Source of the DNA: Trema orientale
Lineage: Eukaryota; Streptophyta; Magnoliopsida; Rosales; Cannabaceae
NCBI GenBank assembly: GCA_002914845.1
Contig: JXTC01000302.1
Location: 248,132-312,131 of the forward strand
DNA: 64,000 bases
Direction of reading: 5' to 3'
A program made the translations under genes and the position numbers. The notes below the pieces were generated by a model. That model did not search any database, was not told the DNA's origin, and saw only the letters and a list, made by a program, of their open reading frames with translations. Position 1 is the first letter of the stretch, and each line of letters starts with the position of its first letter. Below are positions 25,548 through 37,027 of the stretch, one piece after another.

Positions 25548-27650
25548 TTTGAGTCTCTCTACGACTTCTTTGAAGCCATGAGAAGAACAATGGCTATAAT
25601 ACATGTACAAATTATAAACATTGATGAAAGCCACCGTGAGGAGCCAAGCATAAGCAGAAGGACCTTGAGTTTGTTTGATGATGACGACTCAAGTGAGGAA
25701 GAGAATCAACAGTGGATCAATAAGGAAGAATCATAAGACAACACTTGTGAATCTCTACCATTTGAGATCCAAATCATCATATCGCTACCGTTCATCAAGG
25801 ATTATATCTATCATGATCCTATCTGGCCAAAACCTCCCTCACTATTGCTAGCACGTTCATTCAAGCCCACCAAACATATGTGCCAGAGCTGAGACAAGTT
25901 GAGCGTACGAGCCGATCACTTCTATATATCGCCAAGCTTGAGGGCGTTCAAAATCAAGACCCATTTGTTGTATTGTATGGCACATACTATGGGCAGAAAC
26001 GGCTATTTGATGTGCTTCACCAAGTTGTGCATGAATAAGACTGAAGATGCAAATTATGGAGAGGAGTCCCGCAGCACCTAAGTTAGAGTCATCTTGCCCG
26101 GAGCACTATCCTTGCCAACCTTAATAGGAGGCGAGAATGTCTCATCTCTTTGGTACGTATTCTTTTCCTATATGCTTACATTGAATATTTAAATTTTAAG
26201 AATATTGCCAACTTTGAGTTTAGGGGTGATAATGCCTATTGGATAATTATTTGTTGGGTGTGACTTTACTTGTGTATTGGCTGTCATGATTTTCTTTCCA
26301 TGAGTTGTGTACTTTTAGGAATTTTTTTTTTTTGATTTTTTGAATAAATTACGAGTGTTGTTGAGATGAGATGACTTGATATTGATGATGAGTATAATCA
26401 TTTAATGTTCTCTTAGGTCTTTTGAAATGTAATTCATTGAGATTATCTGTGTGCTTGACTCGTATTAATTGAACATCATTTTTTATTCTACATATTTAAA
26501 CACGATAATCATGACCACTTGATTTTTTGAGCTTTTGGAGAAAACTTGCGTGCATTAGATAGGCATTGACATCTCATGAACTCTAGAACCTATTTGAGTG
26601 AAGTTTGAGACGAAATTCTATGGTAGGTGTCATTGGAGAAATGATTTAGGCCATCTTTGGACCGTTTGAGCTTTCCAAGCTACTTTGATATATTATCATC
26701 CTAGTATACCCACTTTGAGCCTATTTGCACCTTTCTTTTTCTATCACATTTTAGCCAAACCTAAATAATAACTGCCAACCTTTATCCTTTAAGCATGTTG
26801 ATTGTTTTAAAGAGTTAATTTGTATTATATTCACATTGGGAGGAAAGGTGTTGTTTGAAAAAAAAGGAAAAACGAAGGAAAAAAAATATAAAAAAGAAGG
26901 GAATAATTTGGGGAAAAATTTGTGTCATTGCCATCTATTTTGTTTTTCAACATTAAGGACAATGTTGATTTTGAGTTTGGAGGAGAGGTTTTTGATTTTC
27001 ATCCTTTGGTCTTATTTCATTTCTTTCATTTCAGAAAAAAAAGAGGAAAAAAATTATAAATAAGTGTTTGGCAGAGTATTGATAGAAGAGATATTTAGTT
27101 GAAAAGAAGTGTGAGAGTACTATTTAGTATACCACAGAGTAACTCTATAAAGGTCCTAGATTAATGTGCTTAAGGGTATTTTGAACGTCAAATTTTTTCA
27201 AAAATTATCTTAGCCTTGCCCAGGCTGACATTCAAGCTTAATAAAAGACTTTTTTATCTTTGATGATATACAAACATACATTAATGAAGAGCGACATGAA
27301 AAATGGGCATATGATAGTTCCAAATTACGTCGTATAGAGATTTTTCATTATCTATTGACACACACAAGTTTATCTAAAGTTCATTTTATCAAATGATATT
27401 GATTTTGCACACACTTACACATTAAGAGTCTTGAATGAAGTTAAATTGATGCTTGAAGTTAAAAATCTAGATAATCTCAATGTTTGTATTTTTTTTGAGC
27501 TTGGAATATTTTGTGGCTTTAGAGATACTTGCACGGTTTTTGATTCGATACAAAACTCACATTTTGTCGTTTATATCTTTAGTACCTGAGTTGTGTTTTG
27601 CCTTTCTTTTTCTTGTTTTTTTTTGCTTGAAGATAAACAATTATTTGAGT

Positions 27651-27662
27651 TGGAGGGGTATT
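27651..27662 (+). other. Polypurine tract of the nested element
   Basis: TGGAGGGGTATT directly precedes the TG of the right LTR, the expected position for plus-strand priming. Confidence 0.7.
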
Positions 27663-29163
27663 TGATGAATGATTAATTCCCTCACAAATCAAGTATCATT
27701 TAGCTCAAATAATTGTAAGATCTCAAGCATATTTATTGGTTTGATATATTTTTGCTTTGTTTTTGTATTTCTTACGAATAAATGAGAATTAAGATGAAAT
27801 GATACCAAATATAGGTATTTCAACCCTTTTAGATTGAGGTTGAGTCCGATACGAACGCAATGCAATGAAAATCAGGCAAAATGGAGCTAAAACAGCAAAA
27901 TAACGCTCCGGGGAAGAAAAATTATTGTGCTGATTTTTCAGAATCGAGAGCACTACAGCATTGGCTAAGGAACGCTATAGCGCTGCCTGGAAAACAGATT
28001 TTCCTAGCCTAGAGCACCACGATGCTTGTTAAGGAGTGCCGCGGCACTACCACGTGTCTGAAAACACGTTTTTATCAAGTTTGAAGGCCAATCTCGGCTC
28101 TTGATGCCATCTAATCAAATGGTTGATGTTCTCCTCAGCGTAGGTCATCTTGGAGCCCCTTAAATTTACCCTTAAGCCTCAATTTCAAGTGTGGAGAGTT
28201 AGAGAGGAAACACAACAAAGAGAGTTAAAAAATCCTAGTGAGGATGGAGCTTGGAGCAAAAATCTTGGAGATAATGCATGAGAGAGTGGCTTGAAGAGAT
28301 TGAAGGCTTGAAGTTCTACATTCACAAAAGAGTTTTTCTCATCCTCTTTCTCACCCTAATCTCATTTGAATTTTTGTATTGTGATTGATTTATAAATATG
28401 TTTGGAATTATAAATTTTTGTTGAGATTACTAATGCATTGTCCTATGTTGAACTAATTGCTATAAGCTAGGGGAATGATGTAGCTTATACTTTGATTCTA
28501 TGTCTTGATTTCTAATATGTTCTTTGATGTTATTCTTGAATTTATTTATACTATTCTATGTTTAATGTTTATCAACTAATTAGCTACTAGTTGCATGATT
28601 TGGTTTCTAAAATTTGGCACTTGAGAGAGGGAATTTTAGAAACAACCATAAGATAATATAACCTAGGACTTGTAGAGTCTGAGAGAACATGTAATTCCTT
28701 TGAAACCATAATCAAAGAACCACTGAATATAATGAATTCCTAATTTCTAGCTTTGGAATAGAGATATTGGAATCATGATTTACGAATGATTTCACTCGGC
28801 ACTCGAAAAGGGAGTAGAAATATCTTTGGGTTCTTGGCTTATAAACTAGGAATAATTGATTAGAATGCAATTGGTGATCAAAAGACATAGTTGATAGTTA
28901 GGTGAATTCAATTCCCTAGTACATTTGGGCATAGAAGTCTTTATATTTTATTTTTGCATTTGTATTTATCTTTGTATTTATTTAAGTTATAAATTCATTT
29001 ATCTTGATTACCTAGATAAAGTTAGGTCACGACAATTTTGGTATTTAACAATAATTTAATACCCAATTCCTCGTGGGGTTGACAACTCTATATTTATCTC
29101 TTTATTACTTGTTTATGACCTGTGCACTTGCAGTTATTTTACGTACATGCATTTAGTGTAATA
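27663..29163 (+). repeat. 3' LTR of the nested gypsy-type element
   Basis: 1501 bp and complete. It aligns with the left LTR except for about 470 bp missing there. A block near 27935-28050 is rich in GC words of the type GCGGCACT, unlike the AT-rich rest. Confidence 0.88.
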
Positions 29164-29168
29164 CTCTT

Positions 29169-29824
29169 CTTTGCCTTAGAGGTAGTAGTCAAGTTAGTAC
29201 TTTATGGCCTTTCGGCTTTGATTTTTTCTTCCTCTTGAACACAAATTGATATCAATACATTGATGTTCCATTTGTCCTTTTGGATGTTATAAATTGTCTT
29301 TAGATTCCCATACTAAGTCGGAAGAGAAAGAAGTACCAAAGCCACAATTAAGTCTTCAGAAATTCCTAACTTGAGTTTCTTAAGCTTGTCAGCATAATGA
29401 GATATCTACATAATGTACTCCCTTATGTTTCCTTTGCCACTGTACCTCATTGAGATGAGTTTTCCTAAGTTAGTAATCATCTCGGCCTTTTCATTCTTGA
29501 GATATAATTTCTCAAATGTAGCAAGGAAAGGTTTAGTATTTTTCTCTTTTGATAAAGAGCTCCGCATGATTTCTCGAATATAGCATTTTATGATCATGAC
29601 ACTTATACGATTGGACTTTTTCCACAGCTCAAAGGTCTTTTTATCTTCAGTAAAACTTTCTTCCGTAAGAGTAGGGAGTTGGTCCTTTCTAAGTGCAAAG
29701 TCAAGATCTATACAATCTAGTACGATTATGATATTTTCTTTCCAGGCCTTAAAGTTTGTATCAGTCAGCACAGGAATAGAATTCAGATTAGCATATATAT
29801 TAGCAATAGAAACTGAGCAGAGAA
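29169..29824 (-). pseudogene. Copia gag, decayed
   Basis: The minus strand encodes NLNSIPVLTDTNFKAWKENI, then a long stretch ending GKGNIREYIM, the typical N-terminal gag of plant copia elements. It continues through KLKKLKLGISEDL with stops. The expected ATG is ATT here (about 29801-29803), so the start is lost. The solo LTR to the right is inserted only about 20 bp upstream of it. Confidence 0.85.
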
Positions 29825-31442
29825 TGTTGGTCAAAATATGCAAGTCTAAACTGAACTCATATACTCTCGTACAAGTGTATACGGTCACAAGTAATATAGA
29901 TATAAAAGTAGAGTATCGAACCCATAGGAATTGATTTCTAATTCAAAGCTAAGTATTAAAATTATCTCAATCCTAACTTTTTCCAAACAACCGAAATATA
30001 GTAAAGAAATAAAATAAAGGAAACTATACCATCATGCAAAATAAGTAAAGGCTAAGCAGTAAGAAAAATGTCTAAGTTTACTAATTCTCCAACCATTCTC
30101 TTATCATGTCATTTCGCTTTCCCACTAATTAGTTTAACCAATTGATTGTTAACCGGGTGAACTCAAATAATTGTAAGCTTCTTCTGTTATCAAGCAACCA
30201 TTTTCATCTAACCTAGCTCACCATATTCTTATGAGAGCTAAACTTAGAATGAAATCATTAATAACAAACTCCCATATTGGTTATATATATTAGACAAGTA
30301 TAATCCTATCTCATCTAAATGTACAATTATCTATCTAAAGCTAAACATATGATTTCATTTCCAATCCATCACATATTTCTAATGTTCATTAAAACTGGTG
30401 ATCAATCAACTCAAAGCATTAAATACACGATTGAAAAACTAGTTCAATTAGACAATTAACATGTCAAAAAGAGAGATAAATATAGACAAGATACTAGATT
30501 AGTTCACAAAGTAAAACTAGACAAAGAAATATTTAGTTCATAATATAAATTGAAAACAATAATATTATCATCCAATGAATTCAAGAATTACAAAATCAAA
30601 GAGAGATAAGTTATAGAATTCTCCGTTAGAAAAGCTTGAAGGTGTTCTTGGAGGTTGTCAAGCTCCTCCTCCAAACTTGGTTCTTACTCCCTTGAATCCT
30701 CTCTCTAAAATTGCTCTCAACTATACTACTCTCTAAATATGAAAATACAAAAAAAAAAAAAAAAAAAACTAACAAGTACTGAAGAAGAAAGGGTGTAGAC
30801 AAACTAAGTTAATGGTGATGGGGTGGATATCAAGAACTGGAGCTCCAAAATCTGAGCATCTTCTTCCTCTTCCTCTTCCTCCATGGCTGCCTCCATTTCT
30901 CTCCCTCACACTCTGCATACTAGATTTAGAGGCAAAAATGAGTATATATAGGGTTCTAACTATCAATTAATCCTAGCCATGTATTCTATTTGATCAAAGG
31001 CTAAAAATGTATTATTTGTAATGTTCACAAAGTCATTTCTGGAAGCCACGCATTTAACTCTGTATTTGGTGGCACTGTAGTGCCAAATTGAAGTTGTAAC
31101 ACTAAGACATTGAAAGTTGGCTACCTATAAATGGGGCTGTAGCCCTAAAATTAGGGCTGCATCACCAAATAATAGCGCTGCAGCACCAACTCTCGGGTTG
31201 GCATGCCCTTTTTTTTGTCATTTTAGCGCCGTGGCTTCGTCTTGCTGCGCTGCGGTACAATTTCTCAACTACATGTCATATTTTTTTTATCCATTTTTGC
31301 TCCAAATGGTAATCCATTAAACACTCAAGCTTTGCAACTGAAATTAGCATAAACACACTACAAAACATATCAAATAAATTCAAAGACAAATAATTCTTAA
31401 TTTTGAAGAGATAGGAAAGATAAGTGTAAAATACCCTTATCA
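29825..31442 (-). mobile_element. Solo LTR of a gypsy-type element
   Basis: 1618 bp starting TG and ending CA, with a perfect 5-bp target duplication GAGAA at 29820-29824 and 31443-31447. On the minus strand it starts TGATAAGGGTATTTTACAC. Its end region shares the ACAAGTAATATAG word with 34612-36248 and with the same part of the nested element LTRs. No internal region remains, so it is what recombination between two LTRs leaves behind. Confidence 0.88.
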
Positions 31443-31447
31443 GAGAA

Positions 31448-32707
31448 CAAAAATAAAACAATAAATTAAATATGCTCACAACTATATGTCATATATATAA
31501 GCATACAATTAATCAGAAAATATGCAAACATGACATATATTATATAATCACATAAAAATAAGTTACTATCACAAAATACCCAGTACAATATTAATAAGTC
31601 TTGTTTTGGGCCGACTTATTAACTTGCAAGTGATACTCTCAAGTGCAACAATCAAATACTGACAGTAAATCCTGTTAAACAATAAACCTTCCTTTGGGCC
31701 AATTTATTATTAACACAGAAACCGTACAACCATTAAGTATTTATCATCACATGTGTGTTTGTTGTAGTGCTAAATGATCACCTTCCTTTGGGCTGGTAAT
31801 CACCCGCATTAACAACAAACTCACTACATCTTCATATGTCAGAATAAACAAAACTATGCAATAGAGGTTGCTTTGGCAACGTATTACTTTATCGAATCTA
31901 TCCCAATATACAAGACAAATGGTGTAATGAAAATCATCCAAAATACCCAAACCAAATAAGATTTTCATAAACACAAAATAAAAGTAATTGAGTTTATAAT
32001 ATTTATCTACTCTAAAATCCAAATAGAGTTTTCAACGGATAAATGTGGGTCGTTGCTTAAACTGATTTGAGGTAATCAAACTTTATTGGTCAAGTCTTGG
32101 AGTGGATCCTCTTGAATTGTGTCTAAAAAGGCTTAATTCTACCCAAAAAATGGACCAAAATACTGAAATAAGGTCAAAAATTGACCTCTGTACCCGAGAG
32201 GTCAGCGTTACGACACCAGCAAGATGGCGTCGTAGTGCTGACTGAAAACAGAAGCGGTATTACGGCACTCTTTGATGAGCGCTGCATCACCATGAGTTCT
32301 GGTCAATGGACTAGAACGTGTACTTAATGCTGCACCGTGGCTCTGCGAATGCTATGTTGCGGCATTGCTGCCCTTATGTCTAGCACCATGGCACTGCGAT
32401 GCTTAACCCTTTGTTGCCCGATACTGCGGTGCCACAAGCATGGCACCGTGGTGCTAGGTTGATTTCTTACAAAAATTTGCGATCCAAAAATCGCCAAAAT
32501 ACCTCAAATCAATGATTTTAAGCCCTAATATTCATATTTAACGACCCTAAACCTAGAAATAAACGTCTAAAACATCGAAATACTCAGTATATCATAAAAA
32601 ATCACAAATCATACATGAATAATCTAAAACTTAGAAAATCTAATAGGCATAGATTATCAAAACTAAAGATATGCATGATCAATCTAATTAATTTAATATA
32701 AAACTTT
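31448..32707 (-). other. Copia untranslated leader
   Basis: Sequence between the copia primer site and the solo LTR. It holds three variants of a short unit containing TTTGGGCC or TTTGGGCT followed by an A/T-rich TTATTAAC-like word (near 31605, 31690 and 31785). A GC-rich block at 32200-32460 resembles one in the nested gypsy LTRs. No reading frame is supported. Confidence 0.5.
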
Positions 32708-32719
32708 GCTCTGATACCA
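32708..32719 (-). other. tRNA-Met primer binding site of the copia element
   Basis: The minus strand reads TGGTATCAGAGC, a perfect complement of the initiator tRNA-Met 3' end, two bases from the 5' LTR. This is the standard plant copia primer site. Confidence 0.92.
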
Positions 32720-32721
32720 CT

Positions 32722-33263
32722 TGTCAGATTAATATGGGGTTACAATTAAACCAAATACAAAACCTAAAATATTCATGCTAAACTGATAGGCTAGGGATTC
32801 ATTGAGTATACTTGAGTCCATGGCTAATCTATTAAGGATAAGAGATGGAGAGACCAAAGGCGGAATCGAGAATGACAAAGTGTCTTGAGGGTTTAAGTCC
32901 TCTGTAGCCTAAAGCCTAATGTCACTCAGATGAAGTTCTCTGTAACTGTTGGTGGGTTACATGGAATTGAGCATACGTGAAATTTTGGCTATAGATTCCA
33001 TAACACTAATAGGTGGAATTGAGCATACGTGAAATTTTGGCTATAGGAACCATAACACTAATAAGTTCTTTAAATAATTCCTTATTGGGTATCCATCAAA
33101 CCCAACAGGGTGACTAATAGGGTATCCACATTGATATTCATACTCAGTTGGATATCCTGATCCTTCTCTAATTAAATCACTTATTGGGTTTCTTTAGAAA
33201 TAATATGGCCCAATATAGTTAGTTTATATATGTGGCCCAAACAGAAAATACAATTTCCTAATA
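32722..33263 (-). repeat. 5' LTR of the copia element
   Basis: 542 bp, matching 17966-18449 throughout. The extra length is explained by a 52-bp tandem duplication (32962-33013 and 33014-33065). The last two bases are TA instead of CA. Confidence 0.9.
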
Positions 33264-34516
33264 ATTTCGAGCTGAATTCCTTTTCATAATTTAGAAAATT
33301 GTCTCAAAAAATCTACCCAATCCAATATACGTCTATATAGATATGGTAACCAATAGCATAGAATAGTTTGAGCCTCTGAAGCCTACTTCGAACAATACAT
33401 AGTAACATATAGTAGAAACGTTTTTCATAACAAAGAAAAACATGTGTGTAGTACCACTAAAATAAATACGTTCCATCCTTCTAAAGAGTTTTGTTACTAT
33501 TGACACTAAAAATTGGTTTACGACATCAAAAATCGATACAACAACGGGATTATAATTTGTAATGGAAAATGATAATAAAGAAGAGAAACAACACAATTTT
33601 TATAGTAGTTCAACAAGAATTTATACGGCCTATATTCACTTTAGTTGATCTTATTGAGAGGAGAATTTACAAGAGTTAGTTTACAAACATGGTCTGAGAT
33701 CTTCAAATCCGATCCCCTCTTCTTTATTTTAGGATATATATATAATGCATGCATTGGTTACTGTGTACTATTTTATTATAGCAATCATGTTTCACTATAG
33801 CAATAGAGTAGGTGGCAGTAGTTAAGGATGAGTTGATTTTGTTGGGCGTAGGTGAGCTTTGGCTCCCATTTTCTTGTTTAAAGAGTCGTAGTGACTCGTT
33901 CAATAATTGAGGTAATCTAGATCTCAAGTTGGTCGGCTCGCATTTGGAAAGTCAAGCAAGCATGTCCTTCATACAACGAGTTCGAGCTGTAATAATGAAG
34001 AGCAGTATATAGGCCGACTATTATATTCTATGAATTGGTCGTGGGACCTTTATTTTGTTAAATGATATCTTGAATGCAGCTTAGATAATTTAGTACATAT
34101 ATTTATATATATTAAGTTATTGCTAATAATGACGAGTTGCGAGCTACTGTGCTGATGTTGGAAGCTCATGCTTATTTACGAGCTGGTCCTTGTCAAATAT
34201 ATATATATATATATACATATACTATGAGCTGCGAGCTTTGTATTACCCTCCACGAGTTACTTGTGTTTTCTTTACGAAAATTTACATATAACAATTAGCA
34301 TCTAAGAATTTCTAACGTATTTCTGATGAATTGCAACCCTACATCCTAACCCAATAGAAACGTGAGATTGATTACGTGTAACCATAACACTACTCTTTTT
34401 CCAAATTAAAGTTGAATACTAGTTATAATCGTCTATACCGTGTGAGAGTTTAGTTTACTTTTATTACGTGAATGATTTGTTCTGGTAGTCTTTCATTGTT
34501 TAAAGTCATCTACTTA
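33264..34516. other. Host or unidentified DNA between two nests
   Basis: AT-rich, with a TA microsatellite near 34197-34215. The stretch near 33560-33720 has the look of a repeated element, but I cannot assign it. No gene seen. Confidence 0.4.
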
Positions 34517-34532
34517 AGTTAATGTAGTAAAG
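34517..34532. repeat. Left copy of the LINE target-site duplication
   Basis: AGTTAATGTAGTAAAG, identical to 45499-45514. Flanking bases on either side differ, so the match ends exactly where a duplication should. Confidence 0.85.
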
Positions 34533-34611
34533 ACCATTGTTGTACTCATGCAGTTGTTGAAACTTGTAGAGTGCTCCACTACTATAGTTTTCCCAATGGT
34601 ATAGGGAAAAA

Positions 34612-36248
34612 TATTGTGAAAATTTGCAAGTGCACAAAATCGTAACAAGTAATATAGTATGAGTATGAGTATCGTCTCACAAAGACTGTTAATATACTAA
34701 GTACCGAAATTTTGCTAACCCTAATTTTATTTGAATTAATCGACTAAAGAAAATTAAATTAAATTAAAACTAAAAAAATAAACAAAAAACAATTAAAATA
34801 ATGAAATCTAAAATTAAAATAAAGAGAGCGTAAAACAAAAATTGAACGAGATTTTAATCAATAAAAATTAACCTAGGATTTTCGATTTTACTGTAACTAA
34901 TCCACTGTAAAATTCTCTATCTCATTAGTCTAAAATTATTCCTGTAGTTGATAGTTAAGATTTCCTAATTTATTCACTATCCTCTCTTGTGTTCAAGCAA
35001 AAATATACTTAATTACTAATTCACTATATTTCTATGTAAATTAAACTAATTGAGAATTCATTAAGATCTATGAAAACTCATATAGCGACTACACAAATCA
35101 TGTAAGTATATTCATATTTTATATGCAATTTATGGCTTTCAATTCAAAGAACTAGATACATAAATCTCCTTCCAGTTTTATTATGATTAACAAATCATCT
35201 ATTTAGTAGCAATTAAATAGAAGCATTAAGAATAGAATTGAAAACTCAACTAAGAAAATAATTCATAAATCAAATTAAAAAAAAAATTTAAAGCATCATA
35301 GTTAGACTATATCGTAGCCTTAGAAAAGAAATCTAGAATATAAGTAAAATAAGAAATATAAAAATATAAAATTTAAACATTCTAAAAAAAATAAAATTCT
35401 AAAGCTAAAAATAAAATCAAACTAGAGAAACTGCGGTTGATGAGGCTTTACTCCAATGCTCTCTCTCCCGCTAGCTTTCTCTCTCTCTAGAATGGTGTGT
35501 TTTTTTTTCTCATCTTCCTTAGTCCTTTTATAGCTGAAGAGAGAGTGTGTTTGAGTTGTACATGGATTCCAATACTCAATTCTGATTGGTGGAATGATGT
35601 GTCAAATTCCTATTCAAATTCTCATTCTTTTTCTCTCTTTTTTCTTTCTCTCTCTTTTTCTTTTATTTCACGATTCTGAGCCATTGGTAATAATCCTGTG
35701 CGGCGCATCTAGGTAAGTTCGGCATGAATATAAGAGCTGATTGGTGGTTTGAAAAGTTGACTCTGACAAAATGATGTGGCACGCTTTCATTGGAGAAGAA
35801 AACTAGTTGTATGAGAATTGAAAAACACGGGATCAAACACGGCTTATGCGGGCTCCACCTGTCCCCTGCTCCCAGCCATCCCACTCACTGCCTTTGTGCG
35901 CGCGTGAACTACACTGCCCATCTGGACCGTCCATCAACATAATCCAATGGCCATGATCGCGTCTTCTCTCTCCTTTAATCTGGATTTTTCCTTTCTTTTT
36001 TTCTTTATCCTGATTCAAATAAAATAAAATTAAATTAAAACCTAAATCTAATTCAAATTAACTTAAACTAACTAATTAAATTAAAATAACTAAACCTAAT
36101 AAAATAACATAAAATTAAATAAAATAAATCTAAACCAAATAAAATAAAATAAACTTAAAATTATCTAAAATCTAAATTAAAATTACTCAAAGACACATAA
36201 ATTTAATAGATAAAAATCACAAATAACTCTATAAAAATAGAGTTATCA
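34612..36248 (-). mobile_element. Solo LTR of a gypsy-type element inside the LINE
   Basis: The minus strand starts TGATAACTCTATTTTTATAG, parallel to the start of the 29825-31442 solo LTR. Its other end shares the GCAAGTGCAC and ACAAGTAATATAG words with that family. The right end (CA at 36248) is clear; the left end is between 34597 and 34615. Flanks AAAAA and AAAAG could be a duplication with one mismatch, but this is not firm. The CT-rich and AT-rich interior has no reading frame. Confidence 0.65.
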
Positions 36249-36985
36249 AAAAGCCTGACATAGAAACCAACTCCCTCCTGGGGCTCAGAGTTTTAAGGTT
36301 GTGAAGTAATGATTCAAATATTTTGGTCTGGGAAAATCTCTACAATATCACTATCGAATACTTGTTTTAGGACCCAACTATGGAGTTATATATTTGCTTA
36401 AACACGACTGTGTAGAACATAGCCATCGGAGTTGGATACTGAAAAGCCACATGTAAAGACAGAGAAGTGTATAGTGCGTCCTATAAAGCTTATTTGGGAT
36501 GAAGAAGACCCTTATGGATTTAGATCTCTTCTCTCAAAACCACACTGTACAAATTGCTCAGACCCAACCAGTCAAGGGTTTTCACACAAAACCTCAGCTG
36601 CCCGCCAGTTGTATGATGAAATGCTTCAGTGAAAACTGAGTCATTTATTTTGATATATCCCGATAGACTTCGCTTCTTTTTGTTATCCACATTCTAGAAC
36701 TTCATATTATTATCCTTTCACGCATATATAGAGCTGCTACAACTATTGTTTTTCAAGTTTTGGGTTAAGTGCAGGTTGTTGTGGCTATTTGGCCATGATG
36801 CTTCCCATTGTGGACGTTGGTCACAAAGAGCTTTTTTCATTCTATGAAAAGGAGATTTCCTGCTCCTCAGCTCCACATGTAAAATCTTTATGAATGTTGT
36901 GCTCAACAAAATATTAATATATTGGTAATTATTTATGAAAAATATGACAAAATCAAAAATGAGCAGAGGCATTGAAAACAAAATT
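36249..36985 (+). pseudogene. Possible captured gene fragment, unidentified
   Basis: A 66-residue frame at 36432-36632 reads SKPHCTNCSDPTSQGF and SAARQLYDEML, with normal, cysteine-containing composition unlike nearby repeats. It ends at a possible donor near 36630. A possible acceptor near 36774 leads to a second short frame (MMLPIVDVGHKELFSFYEK). I do not recognise the family. The region lies between two LTR insertions inside the LINE, so it may be LINE 5' sequence or a transduced host exon pair. Confidence 0.3.
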
Positions 36986-37027
36986 TTTTTTTGGATTATA
37001 ATTTTTTATAAAACCTTTTCAGATCTT

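Larger units (their letters stand above)
23922..29163 (+). mobile_element. Nested non-autonomous Ty3/gypsy-type LTR element
   Basis: Two direct LTRs (23922-24949 and 27663-29163) enclose 2.7 kb without reverse transcriptase. A perfect 5-bp target duplication CTCTT flanks it (23917-23921 and 29164-29168). The primer site after the left LTR resembles the tRNA-Asp site used by Athila/Tat gypsy elements, and a purine tract precedes the right LTR. The only coding trace is a gag-like fragment, so the element would have depended on other elements for mobility. It is inserted in the gag region of the copia element and is therefore younger. Confidence 0.88.
17966..33263 (-). mobile_element. Ty1-copia LTR retrotransposon, decayed and interrupted
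   Basis: The element is bounded by two diverged LTRs, 17966-18449 (3') and 32722-33263 (5'), both starting TGT. It has a tRNA-Met primer site beside the 5' LTR and a purine tract beside the 3' LTR. Flanks read GTTTC on the left and ATTTC on the right, a 5-bp target-site duplication with one mismatch. On the minus strand the order gag, zinc knuckle, protease, integrase, reverse transcriptase, RNase H is that of Ty1-copia. All frames carry stops and shifts, so it is inactive. The 15.3 kb length comes from two later insertions (23922-29163 and 29825-31442) and a rearranged 3' part. Confidence 0.9.
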
